DNA from: Arthonia radiata
Lineage: Eukaryota; Ascomycota; Arthoniomycetes; Arthoniales; Arthoniaceae
Reading direction: 5' to 3'
Assembly (NCBI GenBank): GCA_002989075.1
Contig: PSQN01000014.1
Location: 62,001 to 126,000, forward strand
DNA length: 64,000 bases
Below, piece by piece: positions 1 through 11,088 of the stretch. The position numbers and the translations under genes were made by a program. The first letter of the stretch is position 1, and every line of letters starts with the position of its first letter. Below the pieces are notes generated by a model. It worked only from the letters and a program-made list of their open reading frames with translations. It made no database searches and had not been told where the DNA came from.

Positions 1-546
1 ATCTGGCGGGGTCGTCGCCCAGAGCCCCTCTCCCCTCTTGACTGTGGCTGTCTTCATGCAAGTAAACGCTGTCTGGTTGGGCTTGACGGGCCGACCCTCT
101 GGGCTACCTCTTAGCTGCAGCAAGCCTGCATGATAGGTGCGAACTCTTCACTGCATGGTTGACACACGAGGCGAACGTCGTAATCAGCAGCTACAAAGTC
201 GTGCTATGCAGACCGAGCCGCAGAGCGAAGTCAGCTCACAAGTATGGCAGTGATGCCCAGGCAATGCAGATGTAGCAGCGACAAATCATCATGCTTCCTC
301 GATGGGCATTGAGGTCGATGCGCTCTCGAATCTCGATTAACGCGGTAGATACTCATACCTGCACCAGTCGCTGCTCAAGTCAATTGCAGCGAGAGGGCTC
401 GATCAGGACGGTGCAGGCGCCTTTCTGTAATCGAAGCCTTCGATGAAATGCCATCGTCGAGGTTCTGACTTGACCGCAGGCCAACATGATAGTCAATGTT
501 TATTGCCCAGAAGCTGTGCTCATTTTCGAGGACTTGCGCCTTTCTA
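1..546. other. Intergenic, no gene recognised
   Basis: I see no supported gene here. Short open frames on both strands lack family-like sequence. The stretch probably holds 3' flanking sequence of the RBR ligase gene and unassigned upstream sequence. Confidence 0.5.
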
Positions 547-954
547 TTAGAGTGTTGTAACAATGGAGGAGGCTTGTGAGATGCGCTGTCTCTTCAATGC
601 CGGTCCTTGTCCGTCGTCGTCGTCCTCGACAGAGATTGTCGATCCAGCTGGAGCAGCAGAGATGATAGTGGCAGTGGTAGCGTCTCCAGTGTCACGCACG
701 TTGTGACGAGCTTTGAGGACAACCGTGTCCGGTCTATCGACAGAATCGAGGTTGTCCGCACTTTGTTTGCCCATACCAGCGTTCGCGCTGTCCGCATTAG
801 AATCCGCATCTGCCGCTTCCGGATCTTTCCCATCAACGCTAGCTTCCTCCGCTCCATCGCCAACTGGCTCGTCTGGATCTTCCTCAGGCTTCTCAAAGTC
901 GCTTACTTTCTTGTCGTGCAGATAAATTCTGCTGGGCACTTTGGAGGCGAGCGT
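547..954 (-). other. Open in-frame acidic extension after the RBR stop codon
   Basis: Directly after the TGA that ends the RBR ligase (955-957), the same minus-strand frame stays open for about 135 codons. The predicted sequence is low-complexity and acidic (DEPVGDGAEEAS, SVEDDDDGQGP) and ends with a basic KRQR stretch. It looks like a natural disordered C-terminal tail rather than random sequence. It could be an ancestral tail cut off by a new stop, a tail reached by an unrecognised intron, or a tail reached by read-through. I found no convincing GT-AG pair that removes the TGA. Confidence 0.4.
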
Positions 955-2183
955 TCATGAGCGGATGCCGTATTTCTCGTATTTCTTGTTCATGATGATA
1001 GAGCGATCTTCATCATCCAACGCAGTCGGATGGAAACGCGGATCATAGTCCACACCACGCCAACAGCAGTCTCCGCCATGGGCTGTCCGCCCATCGACGT
1101 TGGTCTTCCACCTGAAGACGCCGCACTCATAGCAGAACTGCCACTTGCATTTGGGGCCTGGTGGAAATAATATCAGTAAATGTGATTATTCGCTCGGTGA
1201 CGAACATTCGACTCACAGAACACAAAGTCGCAGCCATCCAGCTTCGTGACCCATTCATTACAAAGCGGGCCCGGACACTGTTTCGCAGATCGCTTGAGCT
1301 TGGCAATGGATGCGTCGTCCAAAGCTCGCTGCTCACTGTTGCTATCGACACGCTGATGGCACGGCAATCCCTCGTCGCTCTCAATGCATTCGTCCTCGAC
1401 GGAGCAAACGCGGTCGCATTTCTTGCATTTGTCCTGCGGGCATTTGGGACAGAAGGTGAGAGGGGCCTTCATTTTGTTACATGTATCGAACCACGCATGG
1501 CCGCAGCTTGTGCATTCTCGAAAATCGCCCATCTCTTGGAGTGCTTTCCGAAGCAGCATGTGGTCATAACTATCGGTAGTCAGTAACCCGTCGTGGCAAT
1601 CAAAGGGTCGAAGAAGGACGTACGACCAGAAAGGACCACATTCTTTCTTCGGAAAGAGATCGCGGACCGCATGATATTCCATGAGCACACTGCAGCCATA
1701 GCATTCTATGGCTGTGTTTCCATCCTCGATTTTGAGTCTGACGCGATTTTGAACGCATTTGCGACAGGCGTCGAAGCCATGGGCGCACGAAGCGCTCATA
1801 TGCACGGTCGGAAATGCCATGACCTTCTTAACTCTTGAGCAAATTGCGCACTGCCTACGCTCAACGGGCGCCATCTGCGGCAGGCCGGATTTGGGATCAA
1901 CCTTAATCTCACCATGACTCTTGCGCTTGCTGTCAGCGGTTACCGGGCCGTGAAGCGACTCCGGCATTGCCTCGCTGGCGAATTGCCTTGTCTTCAATAG
2001 TGCGTAGATCTTCTCGACCTGCTTGACGATGGTCTCCTTCTCGTCGAGCATGGAGATCGGCAATTTCAGCTTGTAGAACACCGCTGGCCGTGAGGGTTTC
2101 TTCCGATATTTGTGGTGGGGTTGCTGAGTATCAAGAGTCATATCTGCTTGTGAAGCAGAAGATGCTCCGGTAGAAGTTGCCAT
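955..2183 (-). CDS. RBR-type E3 ubiquitin ligase (RING1-IBR-RING2)
   Basis: Two exons, 1217-2183 and 955-1157, give 389 residues. The intron 1158-1216 has donor GTGAGT, an ACTGAT branch site and acceptor CAG. RING1 starts at CAIC near residue 112 (C-x2-C, then a CAHGFDACRKC cluster and C-x2-C at about 161-164). An IBR-like Cys-rich part covers about 205-275 and RING2 starts at CPGPLC near 303. Cys318 in the LDGC string sits where RBR ligases carry the catalytic cysteine that accepts ubiquitin from the E2. Splicing rebuilds the RING2 core FCPKCKWQFCYECG across the exon junction, which supports the intron. RBR ligases pass ubiquitin through a thioester intermediate; the substrate is unknown. 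The frame stays open for about 135 codons past the TGA, so the annotated C-terminus may be short. Confidence 0.85.
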
Positions 2184-2453
2184 GCTGAGTGTGTGCTCCG
2201 AGATGTCAGACGAAGTTCAGTCCATACCGCGTAAGGTATGAAGGAACGATAGGGTAGTTCAGAGCGGAGAGTGTGGGCGAAGAATAATCGGACGAGGAGA
2301 CGTCGTGACGCGGAGAGGCGCAGGAGCTCTCGAGATGAGAACAGCGCCTATGAACGTGCATCGAGGTGAGTGACAGACTTTCACAAGTTTAATATCAATC
2401 TTGAGTAATCGCACCAGCTACGATCTGGACACTTTGATGTGGGCGTGAGATGC

Positions 2454-4894
2454 TCATTGGTTATCTTGCAAATCTCCAAATAAGAATGCTGCCTTGCCGT
2501 GAGCTTTATCTCGCTTTTCCGGTGACTTGAAACTACGAGAATCATACAACGGAGCTTGGTCAAAGGATGACCGAGACCGACTTGACTCATCTTGGCCGAG
2601 CATCCATGAGTATGGCGACTGCTCAAGCGAAGGGCGCACCGAAATATGCTGTGTACTCTTGGCTGAGTCTGATGGGGTAACGCGCCGGTGAGCCTGTGAG
2701 GCTGGCGGCGCCACGCTTGCTATAGGCTGAGTGATCATTTCAGAGACCAGCTCGCTAGGCTCGAATTCGAAAGATTTAACTTCAGCTCCGGGAGACGCCT
2801 GTGGCGGAGATCCTGCAAGATCATAAAATGTGGCGCGTTCTGCCGGCGTTGAAATGTTTGGCGCAGCGGCATCAAATAGGACCTCGCCGGACTCTGCTGA
2901 AGATTCGGCCTCAGGCTCATTGACAATGTCCTCCTCTAGCAGTGGCAGGGATTGGTCGGCAAGGTACACTTGGGCAAGTTGGACCTTGGCGATAGCCATG
3001 GTGAACGACTTTGCTTTCTCCCCATCTGAGCCTGTGGTCCCAGAACTCTCCAATGAGAGGTGCTGGTGTTGTTTCCAAAGCTCTGACACCGCACCTTCCA
3101 ACATGTGGGCCAATGACTTGTTTCGAGCTTTCATGTCATCAAGCCTGGTCTGCAAATCTTCGCCCGCAGTCATGTTACTGGCTAGAGATGTGCTACGACT
3201 GTGAGACCGCGCGCGCATATCATCTTGGATGGTCTGCACATTCTTGCGGACGTCGCCAACAGCGTCTCGAACAGCCTGGTTAACGCCCAAGCGCTCGCCA
3301 CTTGAATATACCGATCTCGCGGCGTTTTGCATGACCGCCTCAAAGCTGTTGCTGGGGAGGTGATTGGGACGAGGTGGTGACAGTAGATGTGGCGATTTAA
3401 GGTTGGCTTGAAATGATGCAGCGCTGTTCGCCCGTGAGAATGTTGGGCGAAGCTCCGAGGGAGTTTTGCGGACGGTCGGTGCCTTCCCAGTACGATCCAA
3501 TATTATCTGCTTACCGTGTTCAGCGTCTATGCTCTTCTGTAATAGCATCGCATCCTCAATGAGAGTGATGACGCGCTGTCCTGGGGGCAGCGGAGGGTAA
3601 TGCAATAGGAGTCCAAGGGCTGTGTTGTGGTCCGCCTTCAACACTAGTAACGATCAGTCAGGAGCACCACATGGTAGACTAGACGATTTTCTTACACTGC
3701 CAGCGTATGCGAAGCACCATCGCAACACATACTAGATCGACAAAGTCTGATGAAGCGTCTTGTGCGAAGATGCAGTCCCAGAGCACAACGCATGAGTCGA
3801 AGCTGAACTCTCGTCCAAACAGCAGCCGTATCCAGCGCCTGTTTCAATCAGTCGTTGCCTACGTTGCCGGAGATATAGCTTTCTTACATCAGAAACAGCT
3901 GAGGTGGTATGTCGAGGGTCATTAGATGAGCTCCCACTTGGGGATCTGCTGCTGTCACTCGCTCTTGCATAATTGTCCGTGATCTTGCAACAATCTCGGG
4001 CTCAGAGCCAAGCGAATTGGAGTATTTGTGCCCGCCGGTCTGGGAGGATCTTGCAGCGTATGCGGGCTTGAGACTCTTCATCAGCGCCTCGAAAAGAGTG
4101 AACGAATCGTGCTCAATATAGCTGGCGTCAAAAGTGGATCTACACGCGTTCTCGCTAGCATCTGAAGTGCTGGTGTTGATACTCGTGGGATCGATGGCGT
4201 CTCTTTCTACAGCCCAAACGAGGGGTGCCAACACCTCATGCATGCCCTGCCTGTACGATACATCCGTATTCAACTTGCTCCAGATGAACAGAACCTCCAA
4301 AAGCATAGTGCGGGTTCCCGGCTGACGGAAGAACAGGTTCTCTGGCATGCATCGTTCGACATCCTGTAGTATCTCGGATCGGAGGGTTTCGTCTTTCCTC
4401 AAGGCTGACCATGAGGACTTCAAGTCTTAGTCCTCGGTCAGAAATAATCAGAAGACGGCAGTGCCGGTCAGCAACTTACATCCGGGCCTTCACTTAGAGG
4501 ATCTGCGAAGGAGTCTGTCTCATCTTCTCGGGGTTCACTGAGATATCGATCTCTGTGCGCCGCATATTGCTCGCGTTTCTCAGCCAGTTGAGTAGGCCAA
4601 GATGCAAGGTCCAGGTTTCTTGTTACGAGGAAAGCTTTCCAACATCCCGAGCGACTGCCCGCTGGCTCTCTCACACGCCCGTTGGCATCCGGCTGTTGGC
4701 TCTCAACGAAGTTTCGTAGGTCCTGTGAAGACTGATACTGCTCCAGTGTGCGCCATTGGTCTCTGGTTTCTGTCAGATTCTGAGGCTAGCCTTGTGTTGC
4801 GAAATCGTACAATGATTGGGACGCTGTGCGCATAGCCAGCAATTATATCCTTTCTCTTGGAAAATAACAACCTCAAGGAGCTAATAACTCTCAT
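2454..4894 (-). CDS. TBC-domain Rab GTPase-activating protein, TBC1D5-like
   Basis: Proposed exons are 4889-4894, 4480-4779, 3888-4417, 3696-3838 and 2454-3643, giving 722 residues in phase. The TBC domain is clear: SGCWKAFL early, then the LFFRQPGTRTMLLEVLFIW and YRQGMHEVLAPLVW strings, and after splicing the RWIRLLFGREF and VVLWDCIFA strings. These match TBC1D5 (a retromer/autophagy-linked Rab GAP) closely. The C-terminal 350 residues are low-complexity and Ser-rich, with a short heptad-like helix (KARNKSLAHMLEGAVSELWKQ). The 62-, 49- and 52-nt introns have normal donors (GTAAG). The first exon is tentative: ATGAGA followed by a GTTATT donor yields an MRNLTETRDQW start, which resembles fungal family N-termini. 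An ATG at 4833 is in frame but runs into a TAG. Confidence 0.82.
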
Positions 4895-5146
4895 CTTGGT
4901 TTCATCCCACCTGCCAGAACTCCGGATAAACTTTTGGCCGCCTAATGTTCTCCCTGCCATCTTGTCTCAACCTACTCTCTTGGAGTCCCTCACAGAGGCT
5001 TTGACGGGCTTCGCCGTGAGCGCACGATCTATCAATCGCGCACAACATTCGGTCTGGGTCCAGTCTCCCTCGAAAGTGGTTCGCAAGTCTTTTGCGATGG
5101 GACATTCTGAGCATTCCAGGGATACAACCCGTGTAGAACGCTGGCC
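4895..5146. promoter_or_regulatory. Shared divergent upstream region (TBC GAP / PF11951 gene)
   Basis: About 250 bp separate the two diverging starts, so both promoters must lie here or overlap the 5' ends. No specific binding site is recognised. Confidence 0.4.
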
Positions 5147-6822
5147 ATGGCGGGCCATGGGCATACGCCCGAGCACGGAGCAGGATTCTCATTCGTGAAC
5201 ATGACGCATCCTAGCCAAGCGAAGAACAGGATAGCGAGGAAACAGATACTCTCACATGCGATGAAGGACCATTTACGGCGACGAGATTGCGTAAAAGTTC
5301 GCTCGCGCAAAGGCAGGTGGATGGCCGATGCTGGTGTCGAAGCTGCTGAAACCACGCGCCATGCCAACTTGGTAAGACTCCAGCCAAGTCAATCTGTTGA
5401 CCGCGGCGCACTTGCCGTCGTGAAGGCGGCTCACGTCTGTGATCTCAACCATTGCATGTGTCAATTGGGTCCCCGTTTCGCCTGCGCTGAGGAGCCGAAT
5501 GTCGCTTTTTTGAAGGAACTTCCGGCGAGAAGGCTCTCAGCAGGTAGCAAAGACCCGTTCAGATCGCTGCTTCGCCTACCCGGCTTGAACGCTCCCCTAA
5601 CACTGGAGGTCGGAAATCCATGTATGTACACGACCTAGACTGGAAGGCTGGCATTGACTCATTCGAAGCAAACGTAGCTAAATCGAAGCCAAATTCATTG
5701 GATACGTGGTGGGCTGACAAGACTGAAAATGACCTAATACCCTTACTTTGTGCTCATCTTGCGACTTCCTTAGACGATGATTTGTCTGCGGATCAGACTA
5801 CCAGGATTTTCTCAATGCATGTCCGACACCATTTGGTGCAGAGCATCCAAAGAGACATTGACGTTGCAGGAAGGAGAATTGCTGATGTAACCATGTTGGG
5901 AATTGTATACCTGTCATGTGACGATCTTTGGCGTGATGATCTCACGAGCATAGCTTCTAATCGAACAGGGAGCGAAGCTGTAATACGTGAGAAGGGTAGA
6001 CTGCAAGCGTGGGCTGCCACAAACATGCTAGTCGCTAAAGCGCTACTCAGCGTGACGATATTGGCTGATATCCTTTCAGAGCAACCCTCTCTCGCGCAGT
6101 TCGATGAACATGTCCTCGTCGAAGCCCCGAATGCCCGCCGCAGTGGATGTTCTCCGCTGCACTGGGACCATGACGCTGTACCGTCCCTTCAAAACAGCTC
6201 TTATTGCTCGGCAAGCACATTTGCCTTACTCAAAAAGCTTCGCGAACTTATCGAACTGATCCTTGAGGACGAGCTGTCCTCAAGCTCGCCGCAACATGCA
6301 GCAGAGTTTCTACAAGTGTCCTTACTCAAGCAAACAGCGTTGCCAATCGAGATAGAATCTTTTCAGCAACAGCGGATTAGTACTGTCGTCAGATATGCAT
6401 CCGTTCTTCTCACAACTGCTATCACGCGGCGCATGCCAATTTCCGACTCTGTCGACTGTGCATCAGAGAGGCTTGGCGTGCCAGATATATTGCGTGCGGC
6501 GGCTGACGCTGTTTCTTCCACTGAAGTCAAAAACATTTGGGACGACGATCACTTTTGGGCTATCTCGCTGTTCCTCGGGTTGATGTTCCTTCCAGCAAGC
6601 ATATCATTAAATGGTGAGGTCAACTCCGACGAGGATCAGCTCATTTTAAGACGTTTGAGAGCACCTGCGCTCATGCTGATCGCTGCGCCTGTGAGAGGCC
6701 TAGCACTACCTTACTTCGAAAGTCTGAAGACTGTGCTCAAACTGCAAAGATGGCTAGAAGGCGAGAGCGCGAAGAGCGTTGCTTCGGAATGGTCTCAGCT
6801 TTCCGGCAGTGGCTTATCTTAG
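5147..6822 (+). CDS. Fungal-specific transcription factor-like protein (PF11951 type, 'tachykinin family')
   Basis: Exons 5147-5621 and 5669-6822 give 542 residues. The N-terminus FSFVNMTHPSQAKNRIARKQILSHAMKDHLRRR (in two pieces of the family pattern: FVNMTHPSQ and SHAMKDHLRRR) followed by AGSKDPF is the usual opening of fungal proteins annotated as tachykinin-family or Fungal_trans_2 (PF11951). The long helical C-terminal part fits that domain. No Zn2Cys6 cluster precedes it, as is usual for this subgroup, so DNA binding is unproven. The 47-nt intron has a strong GTATGT donor and repairs an apparent frame change, giving GNPSNVAKSKP at the junction. The start ATG is the first one before the conserved motif. 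Target genes are unknown. Confidence 0.75.
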
Positions 6823-7384
6823 GATGAAGGGGGCGTCTGCTTAAACACTATGCGCCGGCAACGAAGATGATCGTCTAGCTGCTTAACGGCAGCTAAGTGA
6901 GCTCAGCTACGTGAGAGTAGCCTCGGTCACTCCTTCCATCTTTCCGCTCGTATCGACGTGGAGTTTGAGGATGCATAATCCAGCTTCTCCCGGCAGCTCC
7001 GTCCACCGCTCTACGGTGCGCTCCATATCTGAGCGAAGAGGTGATCAGCATTGCACGGAGGAATCACGAGTCTTGCACCGTTTATCAACGCGAACATGTG
7101 TACTCTCATCCCCAAAGCATGCCTACTCTTGTTTGTTGGCGTCTTTCACTGCCATAATGGCTCACTCTTGGGACACACAGTGTGACCAGATCGAGAAAAG
7201 GAGCTCAAAACGCCAGCACATTTGTAGGTCTCGGAAACGTCGCAAGGACTGAGTCGGAGCTGTTGCGTGTTACCAATCGAGTCTACAAAACAAGAACAGC
7301 GGCCCTCCATCCAATTGCAGTTCAAGGTCAAACTATCCAATTATTTACCTGGTAGTCTCTCCTATGGCTGACTAGGCCCGTTAC
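6823..7384. other. Intergenic, convergent 3' flanks
   Basis: This lies between a plus-strand and a minus-strand gene end. Short frames on both strands look random. I see nothing else. Confidence 0.5.
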
Positions 7385-8430
7385 TCACGCCAAACGGAAC
7401 GTCGATATCGCACCACCCTCCGTCTCGGTTCCCGCAGTGCTGATATACAGCACCCTACCCTCCCCATCTTCAGCCACCTTCACAGCCGTCGGACGACTGC
7501 TCAGCCCCACCACGGGCGCAATCGCGCCTCCACCCTGGGCAAACTGAACAGCATTCAGCGCCGCATCGGTGATGAACGCAGACTCGCTCTGCGTGCCGAA
7601 GTCAAAGTCATCCGGCCCAGGATTGGGCGTACCCTGGACGATAGCCTGAGCGGGCCCAGTAGCAATGCCATTCTCGTTGATTGGTGCGCGCGCCAGCGCT
7701 TGACGCGCCGTGTTTGTCCAGTACGCGTAGCCGTCGCGGACATGCACGCCGTTCGCGCCGAGGGGAAGAGTGGCGGTGGTGTCGACGGAAGTGAGCTCAT
7801 TCTGGATGGCGATGCTATACGATCTCGTTAGCACATCTCAGATTATTGGCCAAAATCTAACACTTACGTGGCCTCCCCACTGTCGACGTCAACCCGCCAG
7901 ATCAGTCCCATCGTCGAGTCCGCGACGAGCAGCCCTCGGGTTCCCTTCAACGCGCCGACGCCGTTCAAAAGACCGGAGCCCGCCACAGTCGCGACGAGCT
8001 TGGTCTTCATCTTGTCCTCCTGGCCTGGACAGCCGTCATACTCCCGCAAATCCACCTCCCAGATCTGCCCGGTTCCATTCGTTCGCGGGCCGAGCCCATT
8101 CGGAGCTTTGGACGAGGTCGCGACGTAGAAGACGTCTGTGTCCAATTTATCGATACCCAACACACCTTCGGCAGGCGCAGGAAAGCTCGCGATGATCGGC
8201 GCTGCGGCATCAGGGTTGGCGAGGTCAACATAGGCTATCTCAGGCACGTTGATGAGGTTCGCAAGGACGGCGGTGTTATCCCGGAGAGCGAGATTCTCTA
8301 TTTGAGTACCGACGGGGAAGGTGTGGATGGCTGTTGCGGTTGGCAGAGCCGATGAAGTGGTTGTTCCTTGGGGTAGGGCATATGAGGCAACGGCGAGGAC
8401 CGAAAGTGGAAGAGCCGTGTACGAATGCAT
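7385..8430 (-). CDS. Secreted SMP-30/gluconolactonase-like beta-propeller protein
   Basis: Exons 7868-8430 and 7385-7814 give 330 residues; the 53-nt intron has donor GTAAGT and acceptor TAG. Residues 1-19 form a signal peptide (hydrophobic core LPLSVLAVASYA). The rest is a repeated pattern of beta-strand blades: IENLALRDNTAVLANL, VLGIDKLDTDVFYVAT, GVGALKGTRGLLVADS, GLIWRVDVDSGEAT, GVHVRDGYAYWTN. This matches fungal six-bladed SMP-30/TolB-like propellers. The family includes lactonases, but no metal ligand set is certain here, so activity is not assigned. A GTGAGT string overlaps the stop (ggcGTGAGTaac), so an extra 3' exon cannot be excluded. Confidence 0.75.
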
Positions 8431-9055
8431 GGTGATTGGATATGCAGGGATGCTGATTGGGGTTTCGGTTGAGATGTTGATGATACTCTTCAGACCTCAA
8501 CACAAAGGCCTGCCTGTCATCCACTCTTATATAGATTGTCTGTCGCGACATCATGCATGGACCTCGCAATGGATTCTCCATTAATAAGCCCAACCACCGC
8601 CCCAAATGAGCATGCACCTAGCGCCGACCCGCTACGCTTGCTGACATGACTGTTTGCTTGCATGGATCCTTTTTTTTGTTTCGCAAGAGCATTACTAATA
8701 GCTACGCTCGCACTCTTGCCTATTCTGACGACCAGTCCACTGTCCCCTATAACAGAGAAAATATGGCGCTAACCCCATGCTCATCCTTGACGAGCCGCGC
8801 TAACTGTTCCTGGGTGCTCGCCCGTCAGTCACTAATAGAAGCTGCAGTCGTGTGCCGTTGATCGCACTTTCCAAGACTCGGGTCCGTATCAGTTGACCTT
8901 GTCGTATTGGTAAGCAGCCAGCCTCGTCAAAGAAAGCCTTGGCTTCATTTTTGTAAGCACTCCTTCCCTTGCTAAAACCCACAGGCTCCGACCATTCACA
9001 TTCTCGCGGTTGGGATTCCCTCTGAATATTTGTCGCTCATTCTCTATGGCCGCGC
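8431..9055. other. Upstream region of the propeller gene
   Basis: This lies between two minus-strand genes and holds the likely promoter of the propeller gene and the 3' flank of the monooxygenase gene. No gene is recognised. Confidence 0.45.
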
Positions 9056-11088
9056 CTACACTGTGCCGCGCTGCAATCGCAACCATTCGTCCACGAGGCC
9101 TACGTAATCAGCCTTCCCGTACGGCTCGAAGGCTTCTCTCGCAGTACCTCTCACCCAGCCCCAAGGTCCTCCACTCTCCCTCATCATCTTCCGTCTCACT
9201 TCCAGACCCAGATCACCCAATATCATGTCCAAGTACGGCACCAATTCGAAGATGCTAGAAAGGAGATGTCAGCACAGTCCGTTCTGAAGTTTGTTCCGGT
9301 TCCAAACAAAGTGTTTTGAGACGACGCCGGCGCCTTAGCTGCCGAAAGGTGGCATTTGAAGCAACGGAAAGAAATGTGTGGAGGCTCTAAGACTCACAAG
9401 TCTGGAAACCTGTTTCCGAATCCCCATGGAAACCTCAGCTTGCAGAATTCCGTATGCAGTAACGTTTCCTGCCTGATGCGTTGATCAATTGAGTCCGTGT
9501 CGATACTTGGCAGGAGCTCTGTCTTCTCTGGATCGGATGATTGAAGAGCGACGTTCGAGTGGACGAGTAGAGGCGGTCCGAGCGATGGCAGCTGGCCATT
9601 CAGGTGTGCTGCAATCCATAGGGCCTGCGTCTGCACAGTCAGCGTCGTGCCGAAGTTGATTTGCAGGCCGCAGAACGCCAACGAGCGTTCGTGGATGTAT
9701 GGGGCTTGTGGCGCAACGAAGCGATAGAGTCGGTACGGTGTGTTCGCCCGTTTCTCATCGACCTCGGCGAGCGTGACTGAGCGCGATGGCGGAGTGTGGG
9801 TGTTCTTCAGCAGTGGCAGCGCCGCCGTGACGGCGTCATCTGCCGCCCTCATTTCATTTGTGCTTCCAGCCGTGGGGTCGTAATATGGCACACCCAACTT
9901 CTTCTCAATGCCCTCCGGTAGAAATTTGATGGAGGACTCGTGCCGCCAACCGGTGCAGCAAACCAATGCATCCGCGTCGAGTTTACTCGCCTCTTCCAAC
10001 CGCACTGTGTGATCGCTCAGCTCGACAATTTCATCAATGTGCACATCTATGAGACCCCTCTCCACCAGTGATAGGATGTCTTGTTCCTCCTGCAGCGCGC
10101 CTTGTCCCGCAGCCACATTCATGAAGTCGGTCCACGGTTTGAGCTTTGCAGTCGCCGGGCAGCGATCGTAGCCGACAGCGTCCATGAGATCCGCTTGCAT
10201 GGCGCTGAAGAGACCATGTACCATTTTGCGCCCAAGCCAGGTCCGCTGCAGGAAGGCGCGCGCGCAGGCTTCGAGGTATGAAGATGTGCCACCCCAGATG
10301 CAGGGGCTGAACCAGCTCACTGCTCGTGTCATGACGAGATCTTCCTTTTTGAGCTTGAGCGGCGTGGCTCGTGAAGGCCCCATCCAGCAGGGTCCATGGC
10401 CAGACTTGCGGATGACCCAGTGCACTTTCGCGCCGGCGTGTGCGTACGCGTACGCAGCATCCCAGGCTAGCTTGGTGCCGCCGAAGACGACGACAGAGGC
10501 GTTTGGTTTGAGTGTCTTGAGATGTGCGCTCATGTATCTACCGTGGAGCACAGGGGCATTGAAACTGCCGCCCCCAATATGATCGAAGTCCGGAAGAAAA
10601 GGGCGATCACAGAGCCCGGCTGCTACAATGAGTTTGGCGGTGAGGATGCTGCGGGCTGAAGTGGTGTTCGTCAAACGGTCGGTGCAACGCACGGTGAGTA
10701 ACCAGCCCTGCTCACCCTTGTGCTCGGCGGACTCGACGCGGTGGCTGAGCCGAATACGAGATTCGATATCAAAGTGGAGAGCGTAAGCTGTGAGGTATTT
10801 ATTCACGTCGGCACTCGTGGCATGAGAGTCGTACTCAGGTATGTCGACGCCGGCCATGGAGTAGGAATAGTCGCTGAATTCATAGTAGCCGTTGAGATTG
10901 TTGGTGTGCAAATGAGGATAGGAGCGCTCGGTTGCCCAGACACCACCGAGGCCGTTTCCACCTTCCAGGATGGCATATGTTGTATGCGGATTGACTTGGC
11001 TGTATGTCTTTGCGGCGCAGAGACCGGCGACGCCAGCACCTATGATGGTGAGGTCGAGCCGCTCGTCGTACGGCTCCGACGTCGCCAT
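9056..11088 (-). CDS. FAD-dependent monooxygenase (FMO-like)
   Basis: Exons 9398-11088 and 9056-9254 give 629 residues. The start is placed at MATSEPYDERLDL because an FAD-binding Rossmann motif follows at once (LTIIGAGVAGLCAAKTY, GxGxxG). A GGVWATERSYPHLHTN string follows, as in flavin-containing monooxygenases. A second dinucleotide-binding site, VVVFGGTKLAWDAAYAYA, is atypical because the usual GxGxSG is altered. ALVCCTGWRHESS is the C-terminal FMO ATG/CTG-type motif. The downstream exon supplies the tail (LVPYLDMILGDLGLE, FEPYGKADYVGLVDEW), which is typical of fungal FMO-like proteins. Such enzymes use NADPH and O2 to oxygenate N, S or ketone groups; the substrate is unknown. The intron 9255-9397 is an introner-like element. 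Confidence 0.85.
9255..9397 (-). mobile_element. Introner-like element A (143-nt intron)
   Basis: This intron of the monooxygenase gene (phase 2) begins GTGAGTCTTAGAGCCTCC and ends GTGCTGACATCTCCTTTCTAG. It shares its head, a middle CTTTGTTTGG core and a GCTGAC branch motif 19 nt before the acceptor end with four other introns in this window. Ordinary introns nearby are 47-67 nt and share none of this. Confidence 0.8.
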
